From: Aegilops tauschii subsp. strangulata
Lineage: Eukaryota; Streptophyta; Magnoliopsida; Poales; Poaceae
Length of the DNA stretch: 64,000 nucleotides
Direction of reading: 5' to 3'
NCBI RefSeq assembly: GCF_002575655.3
Contig: NC_053037.3
Location: 250,513,135 to 250,577,134 of the forward strand
In this document: positions 34,101 through 44,754 of the stretch, piece after piece
Layout: every line of letters starts with the position of its first letter
Position numbering within the stretch: position 1 is the first letter of the stretch
Made by a program: the position numbers and the translations under genes
The notes under the pieces: model-generated
What the model saw: the letters and a program-made list of their open reading frames with translations, nothing else
Told to the model about the DNA's origin: nothing
Database searches by the model: none

Positions 34101-35307
34101 CTCTATAAGTTGTTCCTGATGGATCCTTTGTGTATCCATAGCCTGATCTTACCTAATGACCATGTCAATGCTATCTCGAAGCATGTCTGTGTTACTCCGA
34201 TCTTCAATAAAAACATTTGAAGCACAATGCTAAATGTTTCTTGCTCAATTATCCAAACACCGATGTATGGGTAATGTCATGAAAATTCTCTCCCGTACCT
34301 AAAAGAGTTTTCTACATTATATCCTGTCATGGATATCATGCTCTGCTTGTCCTTGGGAAGGATATACCCTTGAAATATGTGTTTAAACACATTTTCCTTT
34401 CCATTGTTCTGTTTAATTTGATAATCATATTTTCCTTTCCATTGTTTGGTTTAACCTTTCTGGTGATCTATATGATCTAAGCAGTAGTATTCTCCTGCTT
34501 ATATAAACACCTCGGTGTACAATTCTGTCAATAAGACCCTGTTACTATTGTCGATGACATTCCGGTAACCACCGATGGACGAGAACTTTGCACGAGAACT
34601 TTGCCTATTGGTCCGCCTCGTTTAACGAGCAGGAAAATGGTTCTCTTCGTCCCTCGCCCTTGGTATCGACGTTGTTGCCGACATAATCGACAGGCTACCC
34701 TCTGAAATGTCTTGCTATCATGACCGTGTAAGATGCCAACGGCCTTCCTACTTTTAACCACATGGTGGGCCCATAACCCACAGTTCCATAGGATCGAAAC
34801 CTGACTCTCCTATACTCCCTGTTTCCAAACTTATTCCTCGCGCTTGGCTTCGTATTTAATTCACGGGCCACCTTCCTAGTTCTCTATTCTGGTATCAGAC
34901 GCAATGCTTACTCTCGCTACTCTGAACCCCTTTCTCATTCTGGTTCAGACTTCGAGCAACTATCTATCCGCTTGGAACCTCTTATTGTACCTTCGTACCT
35001 TACTCTCGATGTACTTTATATGTTCAACTCGAGAGATAATCTTATGTTCATTCATGGGATAACCCCAGATTGTTTCCCTCAAAAGCATTATGTCGTAGCT
35101 GAGCTGCCCCTTATCCTTTCGTAAGTACGATGGAGTTCCCGAAGAAAGGACAACAACTTTATCATGATGCATTGGAATAAAGAATTGAAGACATCAACGA
35201 AAGGGATTAACTTCTTCGAGAAGATCCGTTAGAATATCGTAACCAGAACTTTCCCCCTTACTCCCCTCTTAAATCTCGGGACGAGATTTCTTGTAGTGGA
35301 GGAGAAT
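31115..35307 (+). other. LARD internal region, non-coding
   Basis: Begins with AG and the PBS TGGTATCAGAGCC (31118-31130), a full match to the initiator tRNA-Met complement. T/C-rich with only short unrelated open frames. The largest, on the minus strand at 31369-31791, has no family features. It ends ACGAGATTTCTTGTAGTGGAGGAGAAT, whose purine-rich end is the PPT (35296-35307). No gag, protease, RT or integrase motif found. Confidence 0.8.
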
Positions 35308-37342
35308 TGTGACGCCCGGATAATTAAGCTACAGCAACCCTCTGCTAATGATGACACGTCACTTCGATTACTGTTGCTAATCTCGCGTTGATTCGAAACC
35401 GATTCAAATTAAAATTTAAAACAAAGGCTAACAACAAAAGTTTTCAAATATTAAAACTAAATTGTTCAGGTTGTGCCAAATAATGCATAGGTACTTATGA
35501 TGAAGAAACCACATTTTTATAAAAGATTTAAATGCACTTAAGTAATTAAAACAATAGGTAAAACAATTAAATAAATAACTTTTTGATTTTATAAAATACT
35601 AAACTATTTTGTTCAGGGGTAAAACTTTTTGTGGCAGTAGTTGGAATTGTAACTCTATTTTAGTTGGGGTTTTCTTATGGTAAAACTATAAACTATTAAG
35701 AAATAAAAGAAAATTGAAAAGAACAAGTTAAAAAAATAAAACATAATAAATAAAAGGCCAAAAGGCCCCCCTCCCACCGGGCCTCGGCCCAGCCACATGC
35801 CAGGCCGGCCCATCCCCACTTCCTTAACCCCCTGGTGCCGAAACCCTAGCCACCGACACCCCCACTCCCCCACTCTCCCTCCCCCCGATCCCCTCCTGGA
35901 TCGGGATCGAACCCCGACGCCCTCCGCCTCGCTCCCTCGTCTCTCTCCCTGCCCGATCTGGATCGGGGCAGCCCCTGCCGATCCCATCTCCCCGCCGGAC
36001 GCCGTCGTCGCGCTACCCCCGGACGTCGTCGTCACCACCACCCCGACGTCGCCGTCATCCCGCCACCTCGCCCGAAGTCGCCCTATTGCCCTGGACCTCG
36101 CCGCCCCATCGCCGGACCGCCCCTCGTCGCCGGACGTCCCCGTCCTCCTCCCCGAGCCCCGCTGCCCTGTCCCTACGGCCCCGCGGTGAGGCCCCCGGCC
36201 TCTCTTCCTCTTCCCTTCCATTCCCCGTTCGGTCACCGCGGCCACTGCCGCTGCTCGTGCGCCCGACGCCACGCTCCTCGCGCCGCGTCCCGCGGTCGCC
36301 ACGCCCCGACCACGCCCGATGAACGCACGCCCTGCCCCCGCGCATCCAGGCCCGGCGCCCCGCTGCTCGCCCGCACCCACTGCCGCTGCTCTGCTCGCCC
36401 GCCTCCCACACTCACCGTCGCAGCGCCTCGCGCCCGCCTGCTGCCGCACACGCGCACCTGAGCCCCGCCTCGCTGCGCCTTGCCCCTGTCGCTGCCAAGT
36501 GAGGCCACCATCGCCTCGCCCCCCTGCTCCCCCGCGTGCATCTGCGCCTCCCCCGACCTCGCCGACCCTGTCCCGGGTTGCCGTGCTTGTCTCCACCTAG
36601 GCTCGGCCTCCCGCGCCTCGCCGCGCCCCATGCCGTCCCGTCGCCGCGTCCGCCTCTGCGTGGCCGCGCCCCGCCACGGCCCCCCATCTCTGCTCCCGTG
36701 CCCCAGCGCCCGCTCGCCCTGCGCCCGCGCCCGCACAGTGCCCGGACATGTCCGGTCCCCAAAAGGCACCGCGCGGACATGTCCGGCTGTGTCACTGCAA
36801 AAGGGCCCCAGTGCCCTAGAACGATATTTAAAAATATAATAAAAATATAATAAAATAAAACAAATTATTAAAATTAATGATTAATAATTAGTTAATTAAT
36901 TTAATTAATTAAGTTAATTAATCCTAATTAATTAATCTAATTAACCAGTTAGTTTAATTAAACAATAGTTAGTTTAACCTAAATCCTAATCAACCTAACA
37001 GTGTATGACAGGTGGGTCCCACTGGGCCCGCACGTCAGTTTGACCAGTCAACACCTCTGTTGACTGCTGACGTCATGCTGACGTCAACAAACACTGTTTT
37101 GGATAATGTTGAATTAAATAATTAATTAAAATTCAGAAAATGATTAAATCTTTAGAAAATCATATAAAATAAACAGTAGCTCGGATGAAAATACTTTGTA
37201 CATGAAAGTTGCTCAGAACGACGAGACGAATCCAGATACGCAGCCCGTTCGTCCGCCACACGTCCCTAGCATAGTGAACCTGTAACATTTCACCTCCGGT
37301 TCATTTGTCCGAAAACGCGAAACACCGGGAATACCTTCCCGG

Positions 37343-37621
37343 ATGTTTCCCCCCTTCGTCGGTATCACCTACTACCGCGTTAGGGCACACCTAGCACCGC
37401 GTATTGTCATGTCACGCTTTGTGTTGCTTTTGATTGCTCTGTTATTTATTGTGTTCCCCCTCCGTTACTTCTTTCCGGTAGACCCCGAGACTACCGGCGA
37501 CCCCCAGTTCGACTACGGAGTTGACGACCCCTCCTACTTGCCAGAGCAACCAGGCAAGCCCCCCCTTGATCACCGGATATCGCCTATTCTTCTCTATACT
37601 ACTTGCATTAGAGTAGTGTAG
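37343..37621 (+). CDS. Small hypothetical ORF inside the LARD LTR
   Basis: 92 codons from an ATG. The N-part has a hydrophobic segment (FVLLLIALLFIVF) that could be a signal anchor, followed by an Asp/Pro/Tyr-rich stretch (DPQFDYGVDDPSYLPEQ). The 5' LTR keeps the first 54 codons (16499-16660), where the CACTA cuts it, and keeps the continuation after 29341. No family recognised. Conservation between two LTRs of one element reflects common replication and does not prove translation. It may be a relic coding block. Confidence 0.3.
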   Translation: MFPPFVGITYYRVRAHLAPRIVMSRFVLLLIALLFIVFPLRYFFPVDPETTGDPQFDYGVDDPSYLPEQPGKPPLDHRISPILLYTTCIRVV

Positions 37622-38878
37622 CATGTTACTGCTTTCGGTTAATCCTATTCTGATGCATAGCCTATCATTGTTGCTACAGTTGTTGCACTTACCTGCCATC
37701 CTACTGCTTAGTATAGGATGCTAGTGTTCCATCAGTGGCCCTACACTCTTGTTCGTCTGCCATGCTATACTACTGGGCCGTGATCACTTCGGGAGGTGAT
37801 CACGGGTATATACTATATACTTTATATACATGACACATGTGGTGACTAAAGTCGGGTCGGCTCGTTCAGTACCCGCAAGTGATTCTGGTGAGGGGGCTGA
37901 AAGGACAGGTGGCTCCATCCCGGTAGAGGTGGGCCTGGGTTCCTGACGGCCCCCGACTGTTACTTTATGGCGGAGCGACAGGGCAGGTTGAGATCACCTA
38001 GGAGAGAGGTGGGCCTGGCCCTGGTCGGCGTTCGCGGATACTTAACACGCTTAATGAGATCTTGGTATTTGATCTGAGTCTGGCCATTTGGTCTATACGC
38101 ACTAACCAACTACGCAGGAACAGTTATGGGCACTCGACGTCGTGGTATCAGCCGAAGCTCTTCTTGACGTCAGCGACGGAGCGGTGCGCGCCGGATTGGA
38201 CTGGAACGCCTGCTAGGCTAGGTCTGCTTCCGGCCGCGTACGCAACATGCAGGTGTGCAATGGGCGATGGGCCCAGACCCCTGCGCGCATAGGATTTAGA
38301 CCGACGTGTTGACCTCTCTGTTGAGCCTAGGTTGGGCTGCGACGTGTTGATCTTCCACGGCCGGGCATGACCCAGAAAAGTGTGTCCGGCCAAATGGGAT
38401 CGAGCGTGTTGGGTTATGTGGTGCACCCCTGCAGGGAAGTTTATCTATTCGAATAGCCGTGTCCCTTGGTAAAAGGATGACCCGGAGTTGTACCTTGACC
38501 CTATGACAACTAGAACCGGATACTTAATAAAATACACCCTTCCAAGTGCCAGATACAACCCGGTGATCGCTCTCTAACAGGGCGACGAGGAGGAGATCGC
38601 CGGGTAGGATTATGCTATGCGGTGCTACTTGGAGGACTTCAATCTACTCTCTGCTACATGCTGCAAGATGGAGATGGCCAGAAGCGTAGTCTTTGACAGG
38701 ACTAGCTATCCCCCTCTTATTCTGGGATTCTGCAGTTCAGTCCACTGATATGGCCCTTTACACATATATCCATGCATATGTAGTGTAGCTCCTTGCTTGC
38801 GAGTACTTTGGATGAGTACTCACGGTTGCTTCTCTCCCTCTTTTCCCCCTTTCCTTTCTACCTGGTTGTCGTAACCAG

Positions 38879-38980
38879 ATGCTGGAGTCCAGGAGCCAGA
38901 CGCCACCGTCGACGACGACTCCTACGACACTGGAGGTGCCTACTACTACGTGCAGCCCGCTGACGACGACCAGGAGTAGT
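38879..38980 (+). other. Acidic Asp/Tyr-rich reading frame in the LARD LTR
   Basis: After a CCAG that could be a splice acceptor, the frame reads DAGVQEPDAT...GGAYYYVQPADDDQE and ends in TAG. The 5' LTR copy (30717-30817) differs only by substitutions. Composition is like the end of the 37343-37621 frame, so they may be exons of one LTR-borne gene relic. Speculative. Confidence 0.25.
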
Positions 38981-39282
38981 TAGGAGGATCCCAGGCAGGA
39001 GGCCTGCGCCTCGTTCGATCTGTATCCCAGTTTGTGCTAGCCTTCTTAAGGCAAACTTGTTTAACTTATGTCTGTACTCAGATATTGTTGCTTCCGCTGA
39101 CTCGTTTGTGATCGAGCACTTGTATTCGAGCCCTCGAGGCCCCTGGCTTGTATTATGATGCTTGTATGACTTATTTATGTTTTAGAGTTGTGTTGTGATA
39201 TCTTCCCGTGAGTCCCTGATCTTGATCGTACACATTTGCGTGCATGATTAGTGTACGGTCAAATCGGGGGCGTCACACGCAT

Positions 39283-40656
39283 GGAGGAGGATTAATGGGA
39301 CACTTTGGCGTGAAGAAGACGGAGGACGTACTTGCTACACATTTCTTTTGGCCAAAGATGAGACGGGATGTTGAGCGTTTTGTTGCTCGCTGCACTACAT
39401 GTCAAAAAGCTAAGTCACGACTCAATCCTCATGGTTTATATATGCCTTTGCCTGTACCTAGTGTTCCTTGGGAGGATATATCTATGGACTTTGTTTTAGG
39501 TTTACCTCGAACAAAGAAGGGGAGGGATAGCATATTTGTTGTCGTGGATAGATTCTCAAAAATGGCACACTTTATACCATGTCATAAAAGCGATGATGCT
39601 GTTAATGTTGCTGATTTGTTCTTCCGTGAAATTATTCGTTTACATGGTGTGCCAAATACTATTGTTTCAGATCGTGATACTAAATTTCTTAGCCACTTTT
39701 GGAGATGTTTATGGGCTAAGTTGGGGACTAAACTGCTTTTTAGTACTACTTGTCACCCCCAAAATGATGGACAAACTGAAGTAGTCAATAGAACATTGTC
39801 TACTATGCTTAGGGCTGTTTTGAAGAATAATAAGAAAATGTGGGAAGAATGCTTGCCTCATATTGAGTTTGCTTATAATCGTTCATTGCATTCTACTACT
39901 AAGATGTGCCCTTTTGAAATTGTGTATGGTTTCCTACCTCGTGCACCTATTGATTTGTTGCCTCTTCCATCTTCGGAGAAGGTTAATTTTGATGCTAAAC
40001 AACGTGCTGAATTGATCTTAAAATGCATGAGTTAACTAAGGAAAACATTGAGCGTATGAATGCTAAATATAAACTTGCTGGAGATAAGGGTAGAAAACAT
40101 GTTGTGTTTGCACCTGGAGATCTTGTTTGGTTACATTTGCGTAAGGATAGATTTCCTGATTTGCGCAAATCAAAGCTAATGCCACGTGCTGATGGTTAAG
40201 GTGTTAGAGAAAATAAATGATAATGCATATAAACTTGAGCTGCCTGCAGATTTTGGGGTTAGTCCCACTTTTAACATCGCAGGTTTGAAGCCTTATTTGG
40301 GTGAGGGAGATGAGCTTCCGTCGAGGACGACTTCATTTCAAGAAGGGGAGGATGATGAGGACATCAATACCATTGTTACACCCACAGCCCCTGCTGCTAT
40401 ACATACTGGACCAATTACTAGAGCTCGCGCACGCCAATTAAATTACCAGGTACTTTCGTTTCTTGGTAATGATTCTAATGTTCATGAGAATATGATGCTG
40501 CCTAAATTGGATATATTTGTTTTGCTTACAAATGAAGGGCCTAGCTTTGAGAAGGATGAACATTGGAGCAAGAACAAGCATGGAGATGATGGCATGCGCA
40601 TGGGGAACAAGAACGGAGTTACAAGTGATGATTTCAGGACGGTGAAGCCACCATAA
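39283..40656 (+). pseudogene. CRW-A integrase (3' part of polyprotein)
   Basis: Continues the frame cut at 14486. HHCC zinc-binding region (GHFGVKK...CTTCQK), then the DDE core with first Asp in ISMDFVLG, second in SDRDTKF and Glu in DGQTEVV, all present. Frameshifts follow: one base lost near 40021 and five near 40196. The C-terminal tail ([11 protein letters not shown] ... SDDFRTVKPP) ends with TAA at 40654-40656, 31 bp inside the 3' LTR. The tail matches the CR motif described for group A CRM elements. Confidence 0.9.
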
Positions 40657-41268
40657 TGCGTGCATGAAGCCTTGGACGAAATATACAAGATGCTACTTCA
40701 TAACTTTCGTCCAGAGGCTATTCTAGGTGCTGCGTCACCTTATTATTGGGCAGGCCCATGTAATTTCGAAATACTTGATTATAGGCTGTTTTTAGAGTCC
40801 GTATGTGTGGGGAAACAAGAGATAGGGTTGGTTTCGGACCCCTTCCCGAAGGGCCACGAAATTCCCCCCTCTTCCTCCATATATACAGCCCTTAGGGCGT
40901 CATTTAGACTTTGAGTTTTGTTTAGATTAAAAGTTCGCCATAGCTGCAACTTCGCGTACTTCGTTTGTGTTCAACGACCAGACAAAGGCGTCAAAGAACC
41001 CCACCTTGATCAATAAAGCTTTCATCTTATATTCGCAATATCCAGATTGCAATCTCAGTTTCTTGCTTGTTCTTCGTTTGCTCGCAGGAAACAGACCCTC
41101 GTGGTCAGGTTGATCGTGCTCCGGTGTGGTCAATAACCTCTCGGAGTTGGTTTAGCGACTGCTAAGGCGCGACGTCATCGCACGTTCGTAGTCGGATCGT
41201 CAAAGTCGACTTCCACCAAAGCGATATCCATCATCTCATCGAAAGACGGGACACCTTTGCCTCTATCA
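40626..41268 (+). repeat. CRW-A 3' LTR
   Basis: 643 bp from TGATGATTTC to CTATCA. TATATA at 40880-40885, AATAAA at 41012-41017. Its start (AATGCGTGCATGAAG) matches the CRW-C/D LTR type and not the 5' LTR at 31-675. It abuts Retand sequence beginning GGACC. Confidence 0.92.
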
Positions 41269-43318
41269 GGACCTCAGGCAGGAGGGTGCCACCCAACAAG
41301 ATGCTCGAAATGACGCCAGTACTAGAACCAGTGATCCAGCAGTCTGGAGACCTCAATGGAGCCTCTGCTACTTTTGCTGATCCTGTGTCGACTGAACGCC
41401 CTTCGTCGTCGACTGTCCAAGTCCCTGCCTCTTTCGTGCGACTCCATATCTCAGATCCTCAGGTTGCTGCGACTGTTCCGCCAACTCCGCTTTTCGTCAC
41501 CCATCATGTCCCGGAGGACCAGGTGAGCGCTGCCAAAGAAGCCATTCGCCAGGCAATGGAGCAGATGAAGGTGGTGCGTGAAGCTAGCCAGGCTGCCTAT
41601 GATGCCAGTTTAGCACTCCAGACCAACGTCCAGGTTAGTTGATTTTCGGCTGATCTTTTTATCTTGATGCTTGTTCTGTTAGGATATGCTACCTGAAGAC
41701 CTTTAATGTGCATCTATTGTCAGTCTGCACTTTGCATCTGTAAACCCACTGGGTGTTTTGACTTTTGCTGAGTAGTTTTTCCACTTGAATCAACTAGGTC
41801 GCGTCGAGTGTTTCTTTGAACTAGTGGGGGCACGCAGAGTGCACCCACTGGGTGTAGTCCCCGAGGCCGTCGCCGAATGTTTGCGGCGGGGGTCTTTGAA
41901 TAGAATGTCTGTAGGCGGTTCTTCCACTCAGTCCGGGCGGACCATGTCGAGTGGAATCTGAATCAGTGGGGGCACGCTGAGTGCACCCACTGGGTGTAGT
42001 CCCCGAGACCGTAGTCGACTGCAGGCAGTCGACTGTGGTCTGAGAATAACAGTTGTTTTTTTTGCGACTGGGCGGACCAAGCCGATTGAAAGGTCGAACC
42101 AGTGGGGGCACGCTAAGTGCACCCACTGGGTGTAGTCCCCGAGACTACTGTTGAATGTTTGATTCGGCAGTAGTCTTAGAACTTGTATTTTATCACTCTG
42201 AAGCAACCAATTCTTGATTCTGTCGACTGACTGCAGAGATGTTGTGAGTTCGGGGCTCGATTTGCTGACTTGGAGAAGAAACAGACCCAACTCAACCTTG
42301 ACCTGGAATTAGCCAAGAAAAACATGCAGAAGGCTCAAGATGAAGCAACTGCTATGGGAGGTAACTAATTGTCGAATGCGTGCTTTGTCAACTTTACTTT
42401 CCGCTTCTTGAACCGAGTGACTTCACTCGAACAGATGTGCGTAGTGAAAACACACAACTCCAAGCCCGTCTGAAGAATGTTATTTCTTTAGAGAAAATGA
42501 AGCAGGCGCTGGAGCAAAAGGATCTTGACCTTGCCGCAGCCCAGAAGACAACGCGGGAGAAAACTGAACTTGCCAACAAGAAGCTGGCTTCGGTCGGTAA
42601 ATTAGAGGATGAAAACGCGAAACTGAAGACTGCCATCAGCGAAGCTAATAAAGAAGTCATGCAGCTGAAGAAGGACAAGGTGATTCTGACTGACAAAGTT
42701 GGAGATCTCACTCGGAAGAGGGACGAGCTGGAGGTTTATCTGGGAGGGCTCACCAAGAAGTTGTTCCTTATGCTTGAAGGTACTTTCCTTGTCCGATTGA
42801 TTTGCTATCATTGGTTCGTCATAAAACCGTTGACGCATTATCTTTCTGTGAGTGAAGAATTCTGCCAAAACTTCGAGGAAGAGACTCGGCGAATCGAGAC
42901 AAGCTTGGACCCCATCAACTCCCCTGTTAAAGATGAAGCTGCCATGAACGTGCTCCGACTGGAATCTCGTCTTGCCAGCATCATGGACTACCTCGCTCGA
43001 CTGAAGGTTGCAGTGTCACGGATCGACACGGCGCTCTAGCCAAGGGTGACGCTCCAAAATGACCTCGAGTCTCTGATGACTCGACTCAACGAGATCCCCG
43101 GTCGAGTGCAGGAATGGAAGAAGTCATCTGCCCGATGTGGAGCTGACGTGGCTCTGTCTCTGGTTCGTGTCCACTGCAAAGAAGCCAAGGAAGAGAAGCT
43201 AGCAGCGCTCAAGGTCGCCAATACCAAGAAGCTTTCATCAAAGCAGCCACTCGCATTGCAGATGGAATCGACTTGGATGAGTTTGTCGAGCCAGCCCTCC
43301 TCCTGCGGAGTGAACAAA
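41269..43318 (+). pseudogene. Antisense extra ORF of the Retand element (coiled coil, spliced)
   Basis: Opposite in strand to pol. Exons read as 41269(partial)-41633, 42237-42360, 42435-42779 and 42858 to about 43318, with GT-AG introns of 603, 74 and 78 bp that keep the frame when joined (MLEEFCQNFEEET across the last). The protein is Pro/Ser/Thr-rich at the start, then a long heptad-rich coiled coil (EKMKQALEQKDLDLA, EDENAKLKT) and a helical C-part (GRVQEWKKS). It has a TAG at 43037 in place of a codon and a frameshift near 43230. Extra ORFs downstream of integrase, often antisense, are known in Tat-lineage elements; function unknown. Its 5' end is cut by the CRW-A LTR. Confidence 0.7.
41823..42150 (+). 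repeat. About 140-bp repeats with a hairpin, in intron 1 of the antisense ORF
   Basis: Three copies start at 41823, 41965 and 42101 with AGTGGGGGCACGC followed by GTGCACCCACTGGG, which can pair with each other. Each continues TGTAGTCCCCGAG. Confidence 0.75.
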
Positions 43319-43514
43319 CTTTATGCTCTGATTAAATTTGCCTCGGAATGCCGAGTGATTTTGTAACCATTAAACTCCTTCGGGCTTGATGCCCGAGTAC
43401 TTTTGTCTGCGGTTCGGAACCTCGTGGGATTTATCTAAACTTGGTTTTTCCTTGAATATGCTTGCCTTTATCTCCGAGTGGAACTTGTTTCTTCACTCGG
43501 AACAGACTTTTGTA

Positions 43515-43760
43515 CATGTGATGTAGCTCTGAAGAGAAGGTCGCAGATGACCTGCACCTCGTCGACCTTGCGAATCGGGATGGAGCACACATTGTATTTG
43601 TGGCGCAGCTCCGAGGAGAGGGTCGCAGACGACCTGCACCTCGTCATCCTTGCGGATCGAGATGGAGCGTACATTGTATTTGTGGCGCAGCTCTGAGGAG
43701 AGGGTCGCAGATGACCTGCACCTCGTCGTCCTTGCGGATCGAGACGGAGTGTGTGGCCAA
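43515..43760 (+). repeat. 82-bp tandem repeats
   Basis: Three units, exact 82-bp spacing of GCAGA.GACCTGCACCTCGTC (43543, 43625, 43707). Non-coding 3' region of the Retand element. Confidence 0.85.
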
Positions 43761-44645
43761 GTCTCCGAGGGAGAGGATTGCTCTTCACTCGGAGGTTTTT
43801 AAACTTAGGCGAGTACGAGACTGCAGCTAAGCCTCCGAGTGAGAGAGTTGCTCTTCACTCGGTAGGATTTTTCAAACTTAGGCGAGTACGGGACTGCAGC
43901 TAAGCCCCCGAGTGAGGGGGTTGCCCTTCACTCGGTGGGATTTTTCAAACTTAGGGGAGTACGGAACTGCAGCTAAGCCCCCGAGTGAGAGGATTGCTCT
44001 TCACTCGGTAGGATTTTTCAAACTTAGGTGGGTACGGGACTGCAGCTAAGCCCCCGAGTGAGGGGGTTGCCCTTCACACGGTGGGATTTTTCAAACTTAG
44101 GGGAGTACGGAACAGCAGCTAAGCCTCCGAGTGAGAGGGTTGCTCTTCACTCGGTAGGATTTTTCAAACTTAGGCGAGTACGGGACTGCAGCTAAGCCCT
44201 CGAGTGAGGGGGTTGCCCTTCACTCAATGGGATTTTTCAAACTTAGGCGAGTACGGAACTGCAGCTAAGCCTCCGAGTGAGAGGGTTGCTCTTCACTCGG
44301 TAGGATTTTTCAAACTTAGGCGAGTACGAGACTGCACCTAATCTCCCGAGTGAGGGGGTTGCCCTTCACTCGGTAGGATTTTTTAAACTTAGGCGAGTAC
44401 GGAACTTCAGCTAAGCCCCCGAGTGAGGGGGTTACCCTTCACTCGGTAGGATTTTTAAAACTTAGGCGAGTACGGAACTGCAGCTAAGCCCCCGAGTGAG
44501 GGGGTTGCCCTTCACTCGGTAGGATTTATAAAACTTGGGCGAATCAGGTTCGCGGCTAAGCTCCTGAGTGGGAGGATTGCTCTCCACTCGAAGTAGTTTT
44601 TTAGACTTAGGCGAATCAGGTTCGTAGCTAAGACACCCACTGGGG
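43760..44645 (+). repeat. 73-bp tandem array (about 12 copies)
   Basis: The motif TTCAAACTTAGG or a close variant recurs at 43798, 43871, 43944, 44017, 44090, 44163, 44236, 44309, 44382, 44455 and 44528, always 73 bp apart, and once more near 44601. Unit core: CACTCGGTAGGATTTTTCAA. The two end copies are the most diverged. Confidence 0.92.
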
Positions 44646-44754
44646 GATTTGGATACAAGTATTGACAGGATAACAATCATTAAGATATTACAGAAATCTT
44701 GTCTTTGATAAACAAACTGAACGATTCTTATTACAACTCGTCGACTCAAGTGTT

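Larger units (their letters stand above)
14487..39277 (+). mobile_element. LARD-like non-autonomous Gypsy retrotransposon (Sukkula-like?)
   Basis: Ends TGTGACGCCC and GGGGGCGTCACA, with 5-bp TSD CGCAT. LTRs are very long: 3,970 bp for the 3' copy and about 3,947 bp for the 5' copy once the CACTA and its TSD are removed. The 4.2-kb internal region has an initiator-Met PBS and a PPT but no recognisable gag or pol. Long LTRs with a non-coding interior define LARDs, and in Triticeae Sukkula fits best, though I cannot confirm the family name. Replication would need proteins from a related Gypsy element. LTR divergence by eye is about 1-3%. Confidence 0.85.
35308..39277 (+). repeat. LARD 3' LTR, uninterrupted
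   Basis: 3,970 bp from TGTGACGCCC to GCGTCACA. It holds the GC-rich block (35760-36790), the palindromes (36742-36785), the paired TGACGTCA (37068-37086), and two frame-preserving peptides (37343-37621 and 38879-38980). Confidence 0.93.
31..41268 (+). mobile_element. CRW-A: CRM-clade (Cereba/CRW-like) Ty3-gypsy retrotransposon, split by nested insertions
   Basis: Plus-strand centromeric-type Gypsy element. Order seen: LTR, PBS for initiator tRNA-Met, long leader, gag, protease, RT, RNase H, integrase, then an integrase tail that runs into the 3' LTR. The gag core, the YFDD reverse transcriptase and the integrase tail crossing into the LTR fit the CRM clade, called CRW/Cereba/Quinta in wheat and barley. 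Own sequence is 31-1392, 9961-14486 and 39283-41268. The rest is an Angela-type element and a LARD that carries a CACTA. The first LTR is preceded by integrase-tail sequence of another CRW copy, so the left side was already a recombinant or tandem structure. I cannot separate Cereba from Quinta without a database. Confidence 0.85.

Noticed and set aside
43760..44645. CRISPR-like array, because of regular spacing
   Set aside because: The whole 73-bp unit is repeated with no unique spacers; plant nuclear context. It is a tandem repeat.
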